Translations under genes and position numbers: made by a program
Origin: Leuctra nigra
Lineage: Eukaryota > Arthropoda > Insecta > Plecoptera > Leuctridae
Assembly (NCBI GenBank): GCA_934045905.1
Contig: OW203767.1
Location: forward strand, 13,767,073 to 13,831,072
Direction of reading: 5' to 3'
DNA: 64,000 nt
The notes under the pieces: generated by a model
Told to the model about the DNA's origin: nothing
Seen by the model: the letters and a program-made list of their open reading frames with translations, nothing else
The model's database searches: none
Part shown: piece after piece, positions 24,390 through 37,548 of the stretch
Layout of the letters: each line of letters starts with the position of its first letter
How positions within the stretch are numbered: position 1 is the first letter of the stretch

Positions 24390-25277
24390 TTAATCTCATC
24401 GAGAATTTTCGAGACTTGCACAGCCCTAATACCTAGTGAACTTGAATTGTGCGTTGCATCTTGAGATTTTTAATTCTCTAGGTGTTCAGACGAACTACAT
24501 TAACACTTCGAAGAACAAAGTCATTGTGTTATCCACCCTAGGCCTCTTCACTTGGGTAACCCTAGAATCTTCACAGCACATGTGCTGAAAGTATTTAATC
24601 TATCAAGGGATAGGACAGAATAACTGGAATATTAATAAGTTTAAGGAGGGTTTTCTGGGAACAAAATGAGACTCGATACAACAGTTTCATAATTTAGTAT
24701 TTACTACAAAGAATGTGATTTGAACATGAAAGCCAAATGGCATATACATCATCAGTCTGTAAAGAGAAGACTGATAAAAACAAGTATTTTCTATTTGGAT
24801 AATGAGGAAAAATTAACAGAAATATTTGTATTCTCAGAACGAAATTGCATGACTTTAGATTAGTTTACCTGACTTTCTTATAAACTAGGGAGATATTTCA
24901 AATATGAAACTTGACTAGATTGGTTTCACAAGAGAATCGAGTCGTAAGGATACTTTAAGCTATTCGCTACGACAGAGTATAACAACACCAAGTATGGACT
25001 TTAAGTTTTCTGACTCGGGTCAGTGGTGACTGTAGGTTAGTTTCATCTCATTTGATCAAGTTCTGCTCATCCTATACCTACATTAAAAAAGTTAACATTT
25101 TACAACATATCTCCAAGTAATATCCCGTTATTGGCATTTCAAGACAAAGCTTTTTACAATAGATTTGATTTACAAGAGCTGAAATATATTGGCTATTCTA
25201 TTATTGGCTTGCTACAATTAACACAATTAATGTAAGTCACACTGAGAAGATTCTTTGAACCAGTCACATACTAGGTA

Positions 25278-25488
25278 CACTCGGCCAAACAAAACTTGAA
25301 CGTTGACCGAATTTGAATGATTGCTGGTCATGTCTCATAATCAATCAAAGCTTGTTATTATCATTGAAATGTGAGGTCACCTACTAGAGTGAGACAATGA
25401 GATCGCTTAGACTGACTTCTGATGGTGCGATCTTATATTTATCAGCCTATCAGATTTATTGAATGTTCAAGTTTTGTTTGGCCAAGTG
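25278..25488. mobile_element. Tc1/mariner-like MITE
   Basis: Terminal inverted repeats CACTYGGCCAAACAAAACTT (26 bp or more) are bounded by TA on both sides (25276-25277 and 25489-25490). Length is 211 bp and non-coding. TA duplication and size fit a Tc1/mariner MITE. Confidence 0.7.
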
Positions 25489-26722
25489 TACATCCGATTA
25501 AGAACTAATGCCAATTGCAATCATAAAATATGAAACTAAATTGTGCAATATTATTTGATTGAATCAAATTGAAAATGTGCACATAACTCTTCAATAGTCA
25601 ACGATTTTTTTTATTAAAATATTTAAATAATGACAGACAAGCTGTCGAGATCTACCCCACATACAAACAACACTGTTGGAAACACCCAACGAATTAATCT
25701 CCAGTCCCCACTGATAAGCATTCAGAATTATATATATTTATTATTAGTTTGAAATAGTCTAGAATACTTAGGGGTAGTACCGAAATGGTACGTTTACGTA
25801 ACTTTACAAGACCTATATTTAGCGCAATTATTGGACTGAGAGGACTGTATTAATGACTTTTCTATTCACGAAAATTCTATGATAAGAGATCTTTGAAAGA
25901 ATAGTATGTATTTATAATAGTAGTATCTATTGAGATTCAAAACTTTGGCATTCTTTACACTGAGGTAATCAATCGGCCCATGAGGACGGGTGATTTCACT
26001 GGACTAGAATATTGACTAACCATCGGCTACAACTATCAACTGGCTGAGTATATATATTTTCTTTTAATACGTTATCATATACTGACGGAAGAAGCTTGGT
26101 GTGATTATTTGGCTGCAAGGCGACAGCATTTAAATCTAGGATATGATGTACAAAATAGTATATACTGCTACCAGTCCTGCCCTCGCTCCTACCGAAGAAT
26201 AATAATTGTAATGGATAGTATACTTGAAATATAATTTTTAAATGTGTGTGCCTCATCGTCATTCGTCATATTTGTAATTGTTATATCTCACATCAAGTTT
26301 GTCTGTTTTCTGGACAGAAACCCAGGGCACAGAGAAACTCGAGTTGAAGACACAGTTTGCTAAATGTGGTGAACGAGGCACAAGTTCCTTTAATGAATTT
26401 TTAAAAACCTATAATATGTTTCTAATATATATATTTTTAATCGAATTAGAAGGGGTATGAAACTCTAAAAGGAAAGTGTTGATAATTCTTCAAACTTTTA
26501 AGCTCAGTTTAGGATTGGGCATTAAGAGAATCTCATCGCCTACTGTCGACGTCAACCAAAGCATTCTCAACAGCGCACCTAAACACACCTTTAAGCAGAG
26601 GAATGGCTTGAAATGCTATATCACGATGGTTTTGACGATAAGACAATAAATACCTACATTGGAACGTTTATCACACCTATAATCTAATGTTAAATAAATA
26701 TCAAATGTTTGTTCTAGATTAA

Positions 26723-27129
26723 TGGCGTTTTCGACTGGCCGCACTGGTGCTGCACTAGGTTTGAACCACGATGCAGTATAAGAGGCGAGACGACGAAGCT
26801 CTGAGCGCGTCTAGTATTCGTCAAAGTTGGACCTGTGCCAATTGGCCAGTCTGTCAGTTACCAACACGCACCGCACCTGGCGGTGAATGCGGTACTAGAC
26901 AGTTGTCCGGCAGTACACAGACCTTCGTGATTTGTCCGCTAGGGCGCTCTGCTGTCTGGTGACTGCAAACCTGTCCGGGATACTCAAACAAACTTAGCAT
27001 GGGCGGTATAGGTCCGTCGGCTCACTTCTTATACTGCATCGTGGTTTGCACTGAAGTGACGTTACTATACAAAAAGCAATGCAAATTTCAAACCGAGTGC
27101 AAACCTAGTGGGGCCAGTCGAAAACGCCT
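26723..27129. mobile_element. PIF/Harbinger-like MITE, copy C, carrying a nested inverted repeat
   Basis: The ends TGGCGTTTTCGACTGGCCGC and its near reverse complement are variants of the family at 23943 and 45181. TAA lies on both sides (26720-26722 and 27130-27132). Within it a second inverted pair, CCACGATGCAGTATAAGA at 26767 and reversed ending near 27049, suggests a different element inserted between the two halves. No transposase ORF is visible. Confidence 0.7.
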
Positions 27130-27655
27130 TAAGTAACTTGCGAATGTAAGACTTATAGTAAGCTCCTAAATAGTAAATATTAGTCTAATTTTGATTAAGA
27201 TCTATAAATAATTATTAGTTTAATAAAAATTAATATTTGAAAAGATAGTACCTACGTATACACAAACACAATGTAAGGTTTGCATATTAGATTGGTAATC
27301 TACAGATCAGATTATTAGCCAGGGAATGTATTATTTTCACCCTTCTCCGTTCAATGCATACTTGCTTGCAGCATGGCTGTACCAGTAATATGTCCGTTCA
27401 ATTCAAACAAATGCAATAGAATAGAATAGATAATTAAGTGTCTTCCCTTAAAATATTAATACAATTTAGATATTACTCTTTCCTGTACTTAAGATTTAAT
27501 CCACACGTGGCTAAACCATGTAAAATAACAAAACTACAGTAGGTAGGTAGTTTTTAGCATGCAGTGCTTGCTCAAATCTAAATTATTTTCTCCAAGAAAA
27601 GCAAAAACAAAATATATTCCCTGGCTTAGCATAGATGTGATAACTGACCTCGCAT

Positions 27656-30600
27656 TTACAGCGTGGCCTGTCCAGGGCTAGTAAGTTCAGCTGAATCGAT
27701 CCGCGCTTGGCGCAACCAATCGCGCAGAGTCTTTGTGCGTTCCACCAGACTGGGATCGCCGTATTGACCTTCGATGAGAGTGGGAGGGGCATATTGCTGG
27801 CGGTAACCGAGCCGAGCGGTGGGCATGCTCAGCCAGTCGGGATGAACAAAGGGCGGAGGAGGGATGGCGGAAGGACGAGCTTTGTTCAGCACTTCCCATA
27901 TGTCGTGGATCTCCGTGTTGAGGTTCTCGAGGCTGCGGATTATCTCCGTCGACTCGTTGTAATGTCCGCTGCGAGTTCTTGTCGCGTTTGGCATTCCGAT
28001 GGTTCCTGAAGATAAAACACCTTAGTGAAAATGAATCTGAGTAGGTAAATAAATAGAGTCATTTCTAATTTTTGCAGACTTGTCTAAATTTCAACAAAGT
28101 GGACAAAAACAAGATTCATTAACCAATTTAGATACTGATTACCGAGTGATTTCATGAAGGTTACGAAGTAAAATCAAGTTTGACATTCTGTTAATAGTTT
28201 TCCATCTCTGTTTCTAACAGATGTCAAAACTACAATATAAACTGCAGGGATTCCCAATCTACATACCTACGTAATACATCACACTCAATCCTCAAAAAAT
28301 ACACTTGCAAGCTTGCAAACTGTGAGTGGAAATTTGTTACCTACTATTAATTACAGTTTAAAAATAAATGTATCTTGTTACTACACAGCTTAAGTGTATA
28401 TTCTAGTTCCCAGTTATCAGTCCAGATGCCTCACTCCCTCCCAATGCACCCACACACCACCTACTAGATCTTTCCCCCTCCCCTCCCCTCCCTTCCCTGC
28501 CATAGCACTGGCTGATGAACCAATGCTATTTGAAAAACAACATTTAGTTCATAAATCCGCCAACAGATGTCTCACGTGTACTCACATTAGACTACTTTAC
28601 CGACATTACAGCCTGCTCTTAGCTCTATTTTCATAAAGGGCGGTGAATTTTCAAAATTCAAAATGTCAATAGTTCAATTTCTAATAAAGAACAAGTTAAG
28701 TATTTTCGGTTACTGACGATAATAATCCATATTACCTATTATTATTATATATTTGTGATTAAAAACAATGCTGAAATGCAAAAGGAAAGATGTAAGACAT
28801 TGTATAGTGCCAGGATGTGATTATTTACATCCAGAAGAAGAAATTGTCAGGTCTTGGCAGAATTGCCCAGTGATAATGACCGAAGAAAACTTTGGGTTCA
28901 TGGAATATTTGTGGACATTGAACGTAAGTTATAGCAAAGATAATTATTATAGTGGCGAATGATATGAATAACCTCTCAGTCTCACTCACTCATTTGACAT
29001 TTGTAAAAATTGATGTCCATGACACAGCTGTCTGTTCAATTCAAATAGTTCCTTTAGTTCCTTTCTCTGCCACCTCGCCACTGACAGCGCTCGGATACTC
29101 ACATGTCGGTAAAGAAGAGAGAGAAGAGCGCCATATTTAAATTTCATTAAATACCTGTCAGTTGCCAGGCAGTGAACAGTGAAGGGAGGGGAGGGGGAAA
29201 AATCTAGTAGGTGGTGCACCCACATATCAATTAATTGAAATCAACAGTTCACATGCTCTGGAATTGAGTTAAAACAAATCACAAATCAAAATGAGCATTT
29301 CATAATGTGTAAGAACTAAGAAACCTATTCAGATCGCATCTTCACAGGCGGCTGAAATGAAACCAAATCAAATCCAAAAGTGGTAATAATTAAGTTTTTA
29401 GCAAGCAATTTCACCCTTTTGCAAGTTGAAATGGGACTGAAGAGTGATTTTTTTAGGGATTTCCATACTACATAAACATCCAAATCACTCTGTCTCAACT
29501 TTATCATAATGTCACAAGCTTAAAAACAAGCGCTCACCTAATGGCTGTTCCTCTGGATGAATCTCAATGCTGTTGAAGCCAGACGAACCACCACTGTGAG
29601 ATGAAATGTCGCTGAGAGTAGCGGCCTCGTCACCAGCGACCTTGGGAGTTGCCGCTCGATGCAGCGACTGCTCCAGATGACGCAAACGTATTATCTTTTC
29701 GCCGAGAAGGGCTAAGGTGCAAAGAGAAGTTTGTCATTTCACAAGTCAGACATCAGAATGAAGTGCGGATGTTCTCGATACTGTGGTTGTTCGGTGAAGG
29801 TGTCAAAGAAGGCATAAGATTTATTTTTATTGACACACAAAAACAAGTACTAAGGTAATCCCCACAAAGCTACAAGGGCTCATCTGTGGATTACTTCTTA
29901 AAAATATATAAATATTCACATCACAGCTTAATGTTCACTGTTATAACGAGAACACAAGTTCTGAAGAAAGTGAGAATGGAACATGAAACGATTTCGGTCA
30001 CCTCTAGTTCGATGCAGGCTGACTTCCATGTCCGTGAGCTCGCGCTCTTCGTCGGCGAGTTGGTCGCTCATGGCACTCTCAGCCAGCGGCGCGTCATGCA
30101 CGTGTCTCCGCCTCAGCTCGCGCTGGCGCGCACGGAAACTGTCGCGCTGCACCTGCAGGAAGTCCTTGGCGCGGCGCACGGACTCGCGTTCGAGATGGAT
30201 GCGATGCCGGAAGAACTCCAGCTCGGAACTGCCGCATTGTCCTGTACGATGTAATAACTCATGATCATTGAACCAAACATCATCTTCAAGTGGACTCTCT
30301 CGACTAAAAGTTCGGGCAAGAAAATAGTAGTTTTACTTAAATCAAATATCCAAAATGTAATGAATCATTTGAATACTAAATATCACTTATCTCCTGCAAA
30401 TCATAGTGGTTTCATAGAGCACTATCATTTTTGTGGGAAGTGAAACTGGCATTTCTCAAGCCAATATGTAGTAATATATCCACTTTCTCACAATCATTTT
30501 TGTACTAACTGAAGTTTTGATGTGAACAGTTGAATCGTAGGACACCACAAAAGATTTTTTGTGGACCTGTAGCACTAACAGCAATATAAATTGATTTTTA

Positions 30601-33600
30601 CTCGCTTCAATTCAAATGATAACATTTTAAATTCAGTAGATATTTGCAAATTTGAATAATAGCCAATACATTTAAAATATATAAGTTGCAATATTAAAAT
30701 GATGTAGTTCTGAAAAATTAATTTGCGAATATGCAGACACCCAAAACCTATAGCCAGTTTAATCAATACAAGTGTAAAGTACCTGGGTCCGAGAACGGAT
30801 ATCTGAGATAGGTGTCCGTGTGCGTGGCTGGCGGGAATTGATCCTCGAGATCGTCGAGCTTCTGCAGCTGGCGGCGGAGATTCTCGACGGGGTCGGACTT
30901 GCCGTCGTCCGACAGAGGGTTGTTGTTGATGCGCGACGTCGATGCAGACTTGTTGAGCCGGTTCAAGAGCTGCCTCCTTTTCCGAGGATGTTCAACGGGT
31001 TTTGACGGGAGTTTGCTGGACGAAGATGACACGTTGTCGCTGTCCACTCCTGACGATCAGACCACACATTGTAACATCGCTTCACAGGTTAGTGAATACA
31101 GGGTGGTTGCCAATACGCGTGAGAATGGTTGATATTTTAAGATCTGATTTGAGTACCTATCATGCAGAAATATATACATAGGTAAAATATGTAGTGAATT
31201 GACTTGTATTCTTAGAATTTAGCCCAAATGTATCAAGGAAAGTGATAAATCTGTAAAATTGTGGTATATTGTTTGCTGAGATCAAATAATACAACTTGCA
31301 ACTTTTCCCATTTTTCCCCCATTTTTTTCCCAGCTTTCAGCCAATGAGAGAGCTGCTCTCCACTCTCGCAGAAGTTGACAGTGTGTACGGTGTTAAGTGT
31401 TTTTTTAAGTAATTAATTACAAATTTACAATGCAAATATTTAACATTTTAATTGTGTGGACTTACTCTTTTTTCAACATAATAAGTAGGAACATGCTGTC
31501 AACAAAATTTGGTTTGCTCAATTGACTTCACAGATAAAAATAATGAAAAGTCTACCTTGCAAAACCTCTTCAGAAGGCAGCCGGCTCAACAAGTTTTTTG
31601 GAGACGTAGCGTTTTTGTTGCTGGCACCATTATTGTTCTCCGTTCTCTTTCTAGTTGGCGGTTTGTCGTTGTCATTCTTCGGCCCGTGAGCAGAGTCCGA
31701 CACCCCACTCCTACCAAAACAAACCACACAAGTTAGAATAACCAACGTGTACCTGTTACACTGCATCATTCTGCAACTTTGCTAATGTAATGGTGATGGG
31801 ATTAATGATTATGATGATGATTTATAAAGGATGGAAGCTGGGAAAAAGGTTCATGGACTATTGGGGAACTTTCCCAGAAAAATCATGAAACAGTCCCAGT
31901 AAGGAAAGGCAACGGAATTCAAACTCAGGACTTCTGGACCCGGGAGCGCAAGACCACGGCATTGCAGTCAGACCCAACTTGTCCCATGGATGTTTTTGCT
32001 ACAGGTAAACATTTACCAGGTAACGTTTACCTGTAAATGTTTACTTTTAACAATAACACTACTTTAGCTAAACATGTAATCCCACTGCAACAGAAGAAAT
32101 ATATCGGTCTGGTTAGAAAGAAAAGAAGTATAATTTACTCTAGCTTTCCACTACACAGTTTTCGTAAACAAGCCGACTAATAAGCTGCCATGCCCAATGA
32201 TGAGAAATATCACAGCATACTACAAGCCATCATGAACGTTTGAAAGTAGGTATACGTATTTGTCGGACCTGTCTGTGGTCCGGTGAGATGTGGACCGTTC
32301 GGTCTCGGACCCCGTGTTATTTGCCATGTCCCTCTTCCGTCTACGTTCCACAGACAGCTTCACATCGCCCTTCAATCGGACATACTTGTCTTTCAGCGTT
32401 CGATACTTGTCTTCCAGGAGACGCTTCTCACAGCGGAGCTTCTCAAAAACTCTGGAAAAATAAAATTAACAAGAATACTAGAGCGATCATATGTACAGCT
32501 GATTTCGTTTACTTATTGCCCAACAAAAATGAATTCTCAACCGAAAGACAAAATGATACTAAAAAAGATGCAGGAACCTTAAAGACATTTAAAAGTCAAA
32601 ATTTTGAAGATTATTCTTTAAATTTATTTCACCCAAGTGTAGGTACTTATGTACTTACACTTAAGTACACTTGTACACTTGTACACTTGTTACACTTGTA
32701 CTTACACTTACACTTACACTGTAGGTACTTAGGTACTTATGTACGTAACTATTAATATTTGTACGTATTTTATTTAAAAAATAAGTAATAACGCATACCT
32801 TCTAGGAACTGCTGCTTCGTTTTTACCATTTAAAGTACAAGTTTGACTACAGACAACACAAAAATGTAAGGATAAATGTGACTTCCATTAGGCAGGTTAA
32901 AATAATGTACAAATATTTGAACTTACAGTCCCGATGCATCCTTATCATCAGCATGTCCCTTAAGCCTTTGCCTCTCCGCTTCCAGCCTGCTCTTGAGTTC
33001 GTTGAGTCTCTCGAGATGTTCCCTCCGGATCACCTCCTCCTCCTTCAGGCAGTCGTTACGCAACGCTTCCAACCTCATCACGTGATCGGACCTCAGCTTC
33101 TCGATCATGATCTCCTGATCTCTTCGCAGCAGAGCTTCGTCGCTCTTATGCTCGTCGCGGATGGTTTCCAGTGCCAAAGAGAACTCTGATTTTATTTCGA
33201 TGATTTTCGCAGTGTGCTCCATCTTCATCTTCTCCTCTTCTTGATGATGCTCTAGCTCAAGTGCTTTAAGACGTAGATTTTGAGATGTTTCTACTTGATC
33301 GATGTTTTCAGAAGCATTTTCAAGATCTTCGTTTTTCTTTGAAACGATGAGATCAAGTGATTGTTCTGCTGGTCGAATCTCGTTAACTTCCGAAGCAAGG
33401 CCTGGGAAGTTCTGGGAATGTTTTTGCATCAGCTCTGCATGTTTTTCTTGCATCTCTCCCAAAAGTTTAAGTTTCAATTCTTCTAATTCAGTTTTTCCTT
33501 TAGACGTGATCTCATCCATCAATTTCTTCTTCTCTTCCTTCTGTTGATCCTCCATGCGTTTCATCATTTCTGCCATGTCTACTTTCAGCGATTCTATTTT

Positions 33601-36600
33601 CTCTTTACACTCTAACTCCAACTTCCTCCTTTCATTGCTGAATTTTAATTCAAATTCACTCTTGAGAATCTTCATTTGTAGCTCTCGTTCACCGGAGAGA
33701 GTTTCTCTGGCTTGGTTCAGAGAGGCCTTCATGTTCTCCTTGACCATCTGCTGCTGAGATTCTTGTTGCAAAGCAAGACTCGCTTCGAAATCAGACATTC
33801 GTCTCTCCAGTTGCATCTTCAGTCGATTCTTCTCGGCTCTCTCCTCCTCCTTCAGCTGGTCTCGCAGAGCTTTCATACGCTCCTCACTCTGCGCTTCGAT
33901 CTCGTGCAATTGTTGCTCGAGGTTCAGCCGCCGATGTTCCAACTTCTTCTCCACTTCTGCGTTGTCCTCGAACATGATATCTGCTTGCTTCCCCAGATCA
34001 TAATCCAAACTGGACTTATCTAAATCCCCATTTAAGACGATATTTTCTACGGATTTCGAGATAATGTCATTTCGAAACAGATCTGACCCCAGCTGTCGTT
34101 TCTCAGATATTTTGGCATCTTTAACTGGACTGTCCCTTAAAACTTCTTTCATATTCAGACTGTTCATTTCTTTTATTTCTTGAGGAGTTTTTAGCTTTAT
34201 ATTTTTCAGAAACGTAACCTCTTCCGAGAGCTTCGGCGACATAAATCCACCAAGCATTTCAATGGGAATTCCACGCAACTGGCTCATGTATTTCTCTCGT
34301 GTCGCTTCTATATCTTTGCTTCTGCTGTCAGTCAAGTACAATCCCTTCAGCTTATCGGTGATGATCTGCGTGTTCCTCTCCTCCCCATCTGTCTTCTCGA
34401 CCTGCGTCTCCAACTCGTCAAGATTGTGCTCACTGACGAGAGGTTCGTCTACTTCTGACGAGTCCATGCGGTTCAAGATGTCGGCTACTTTGACGCCGGC
34501 GATTACTCGCTCGTCGGAGTCTTGCTCCTCCGAGTTCCACTCTTCCTTGACTTCTTCATCCTCGCTGTCGGAAACGTGGAAGCCGATCTTCAGGTCTTTC
34601 TCCAAGTTGAATCTGACACTCTTCCTTTCATCCTCCAGTTCCTGTTTCTTCCACAACTGCTTTTCCTCCTGAGACATTTCCCGGGGATCCATGTCCCACA
34701 ATTGTTTGGCAACGATCGGTTCACGTAAGATACCCTTGGGTTGATCTCTACTCTCGCTTGTGACCACTTCAATGCTCTTCAAGTCCGAATCCAAGTCAAT
34801 ATTTGAACTCACATCTTCAGACTTCTTTTGCTTCGATTTAAGAAACATTGATCCTCCACCTGTAAAATAAATGCACAGATGTTTAGTTTGTGGTTCACAA
34901 GAAAACAAAACTTCTGTTTTAATGGTTCGTTATACTAAGGACTAAGTATCAAACAACCACAAAAAATTTGGTACATTAGGTAATAAAATTCTGACTAAAA
35001 AAAATCAAAGTTTTTACTCTAGACACGTCTCTGCAAGTATCTAGTCTAATGTTCATGGTTGAATGATTATGATGATGATCGGGAGATAAGATAAATAAAG
35101 TAAGGATGGATGGTGGTAAGATGGCAGTAGCGACCTAGTAGGATCCTTCCTAACATTTGCCTCTCGAATGACGGATACCACGAAAATATCTAGAAGTCAG
35201 TACGGCACGGGGGGCAGTGGCGTGCTGACCTATATAAATTTGGCGCAAATGCGCCGGTATTTTTGGGGGTGGGTGGGTGGGTACCTGATCTGGGTGGTGG
35301 TGCTGAAGGTGGCTTGTAGGATTACAGTCAGACTAACATGAAATCGCTTGACAGGTTCAAGCCTAGTGCCTGGGAGAGGTGGGTGGGTCTATGTAGACCG
35401 AAATGCCCCGATCGTTTTGGATGTTCAGCACGCCACTGACGGGGGGAATCGGACCCGAGACCTATAGTGTGCAAGTGACAACAGTTTCTGCCTGAGCCAA
35501 CTTAAATTGACCATTCTTAACAACAAGTTTCCTACCTTTCAACGTTAGTTCTCCTCCGTACAGGCTCCTTGGATGCTTCTCCTGCAGCGGCGACAGTGAA
35601 TCTTTCTTCTTGAGCGGCTCCGTCTTCGTAAGCAGCATATTGTCGATGTCGATCCGCGATGGACTTCGAGCCGGCAGACTCTCATTGCTGCCACGTTCGA
35701 TGGCCAACAGCGTCGGACTTCTCGCCCCGAGCTCAGTGTTGGAGATCGAACGCTTCAGCGACAAGTCGATCTGGCCGCGAGGAGACTCCAGATCACGTTT
35801 GAATGGCAACGATAACTTCTTTTTGGCATCGGTTGAAGTGGAGTCATGTAAACTGGAGATCGGACCTAGCGGGGATGGGGATGGGGGTTTTCTTAAAGGT
35901 GCCTGAAATCAATGTTCATTTATATTAGCTTTGCTGAAAGGTAATAAATAATAATAATAGCCAAATAGGCAGTAAAATAGTGATAGTAGTTAAATAGTAG
36001 GTACTTTGGATTAAGTTATCTATCGATAGTTAGTGGAAATTAGTGAATCCTATTGGCTGTGGAATTCGCGCTTACTGGATTCATTGGCCATTTGCCTACT
36101 AATCGATAATTAGCTAATCCAAAGTTGGTCCTACCCGCCGGCCTTATAAAACTAATTTTGGTGCAGTAAGTCATTGCAGTTTATTGCAATCTAGAACCAT
36201 ATCAGCTCTATTTTATGCATGCATGTATCCGACTGATAACAAAATGGTCAATATAATTTTCGTATTTAAATACCTAGAATCTTCAAAGAGATATTTACGA
36301 TTATGACAGGACACACTGTCCCCTGCAGTCTTTTAGTGAATGTCAGTGAATTAAATGATCCCGTGCTCATACTTACCAATTGCAGGCTACCCTTTCTAAC
36401 AGCGCCTCCTCCTAGAGGTGGCTTTAGGGACTCTGTGGGTTTGGGTAACATTTCCGATGGGATTGTAACTTCTTCGAAGCTCTTTAAATCCTCCTTAGCT
36501 GACGTCTTGGAATCTTCTTCACCTGTGAAAATAAGGAGATATTTGTAGACATGAGCTGTGACAGCTGTTTAATTGGCATTGGAAGGACTACTAACCTGTT

Positions 36601-37548
36601 GAACTGATGCTCTCTGTTTTAACTTTCTTGACAATGTCTCGATAAACGTCATCCAACGGATGATCCCATTGCGTTCGGTTTTTCTCGTAATTGTGATAGT
36701 AAAAGGCCTTGGCAACCTTGTCGTAGCTAAAAGGCAGATTGAGATATTAGGTAGGTACTACCTAATGCAATCAATTACGTATTAAAAGCAGTGTTGGGTA
36801 AGCTAGATCCAATTCCTCGTAAGTCACGACAAAAAGAAACTAGGTATTTCATAAATCAAAGGAACTGAACGGTTCCTAGGTAGTTCCTTACAAAAGGAAC
36901 ACAGTTAATTTCCCTGCAAAGTAAGTTTAAATTTTAATTGCAGCATTATGAAAATCTGTCTCAATAAAGAGGTGACAAGATGAACTGGGTTGAGTTATTT
37001 TTCGATTTCAGCTGGAGCACCTAATCCTGGAAAAGAAACGCAACGAAAGGAACGAAACGGGCACCCAAACGGACAATAAGCAACACTGATTAAATGATAA
37101 TAGTTTTAAACGATTTCAAAACAACAATTTTAAAGCAGCTTACCACGGTGCCCAACCTTCCGGCAATGCTCGCATGAGACCATCTCGCGCAATATGCAGT
37201 AAATGAGACTCGGTGACAGGGTCAATGCCAATTTTCAAAGCATATTCTTTGATTTCTGAAATAAAAACAGCATTATAAATTATTGATTATCTAATCCCGT
37301 GTCAACAAGCAGATGAGTCCAATCCAACCGCCCAGCCTAAGTTATTGATCTTTCTTGGATGGCTCCATTATGAAGCTCTCATTTACCTAAGCACAGGCAT
37401 GACACCTTTCATTTCACACTAGTGGATAGATTGCACAAATATATTTAAAAATCAGCGTTTAGGTTTAGTATTTACCTTCTTCAGACGGTGCACTGTTCTC
37501 ATCAAAAACTTCTTTACACACAGTTCGTACAGACGAAGAAACACTCAT
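27656..37548 (-). CDS. CEP164: CEP164 centriolar distal appendage protein (12 coding exons, 1376 aa)
   Basis: CEP164 sits on centriole distal appendages and is needed to start primary cilium assembly. Exons in transcript order: 37476-37548, 37144-37255, 36596-36726, 36377-36522, 35536-35902, 32927-34859, 32269-32451, 31556-31710, 30783-31049, 30002-30241, 29538-29711, 27656-28005; the sum is 4131 nt with a single open frame. The N-terminus has YALKIGIDPVTES followed by a WW domain (GWAPCYDKVAKAFYYHNYEK, then WDHP, residues about 58-88), as in vertebrate CEP164. The 1.9-kb exon encodes an acidic segment, then a long Glu/Lys/Arg coiled coil. Later exons encode EKRLLEDKYRTLKDKYVRLK and RAKDFLQVQRDSFRARQREL, like the vertebrate C-terminal half. 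Length is near that of human CEP164 (about 1460). Confidence 0.9.
28455..29216. mobile_element. P-element-like non-autonomous transposon in a CEP164 intron
   Basis: Inverted ends CACCACCTACTAGAT plus a following pyrimidine-rich TTTCCCCCTCCC stretch make TIRs of about 31 bp. A perfect 8-bp duplication CACCCACA flanks it (28447-28454 and 29217-29224). Length is 762 bp. Roughly 31-bp TIRs and 8-bp duplications fit P elements, though hAT also gives 8 bp. The internal ORF at 28768 (see its own entry) could be a THAP remnant, which would favour P. Confidence 0.75.
28768..28962 (+). pseudogene. Possible THAP zinc-finger remnant inside the P-like element
   Basis: The 64-codon frame starts MLKCKRKDVRHCIVPGCDYL. 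The C-x4-C spacing in CIVPGC resembles the start of a THAP DNA-binding domain, the N-terminal domain of P-element transposase. The later Cys-x2-His pair of a full THAP is not visible, so it would be a truncated remnant. Recognition rests on a short match and is weak. Confidence 0.3.
31800..32000 (-). mobile_element. Diverged tRNA-derived SINE, minus orientation, in a CEP164 intron
   Basis: Read on the minus strand, an A-box-like segment (about 31955-31975) and a B-box-like GAGTTTGAATTCC (about 31915-31930) are followed by a body that ends in ATCATCATAATCATTAATCC. That tail word is shared with the SINE at 3214. Boundaries are approximate. Confidence 0.5.
32635..32745. repeat. Imperfect (ACACTT)n/(GTACTT)n microsatellite
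   Basis: Short repeats of ACACTT, GTACACTT and AGGTACTTA fill the stretch. It lies in the CEP164 intron between the exons ending 32451 and starting 32927. Confidence 0.7.
35056..35512 (-). mobile_element. SINE (same family as 3214-3501), minus orientation, split by a hAT MITE
   Basis: On the minus strand the tRNA-like head (A box near 35495-35510, B box GGGTCCGATTCCC near 35444-35457) lies right of an inserted element. The body (ATTTTCGTGGTATCCGTCAT..., ending ATCATCATCATAATCATTC) lies left of it. The body matches the SINE at 3214-3501 with many substitutions. It is in the CEP164 intron between exons ending 34859 and starting 35536. Confidence 0.7.
35215..35438. mobile_element. hAT MITE (CAGTGGCGTGCTGA ends) inserted in a SINE
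   Basis: Perfect 14-bp inverted ends CAGTGGCGTGCTGA/TCAGCACGCCACTG are flanked by a perfect 8-bp duplication ACGGGGGG (35207-35214 and 35439-35446). Length is 224 bp. It interrupts the SINE exactly at the duplication, so it arrived later than the SINE. Confidence 0.93.
35997..36134. mobile_element. Short hairpin MITE in a CEP164 intron
   Basis: The inverted ends share GTA(G)...ACTTTGGATTA with arms continuing through ATCGATA. The arms are imperfect and no target duplication is firm, so superfamily is not assigned. Confidence 0.5.
36789..37088. mobile_element. hAT MITE (CAGTGTTG ends) in a CEP164 intron
   Basis: The ends are CAGTGTTG and CAACACTG. Flanks ATTAAAAG (36781-36788) and ATTAAATG (37089-37096) agree at 7 of 8 bases, consistent with a hAT duplication that has since picked up one change. 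The 300-bp interior is non-coding and rich in GGAACNNNN/GTTCC words. Confidence 0.75.

Noticed and set aside
32240..32755. 171-codon plus-strand ORF
   Set aside because: It overlaps a minus-strand CEP164 exon and runs into a microsatellite.
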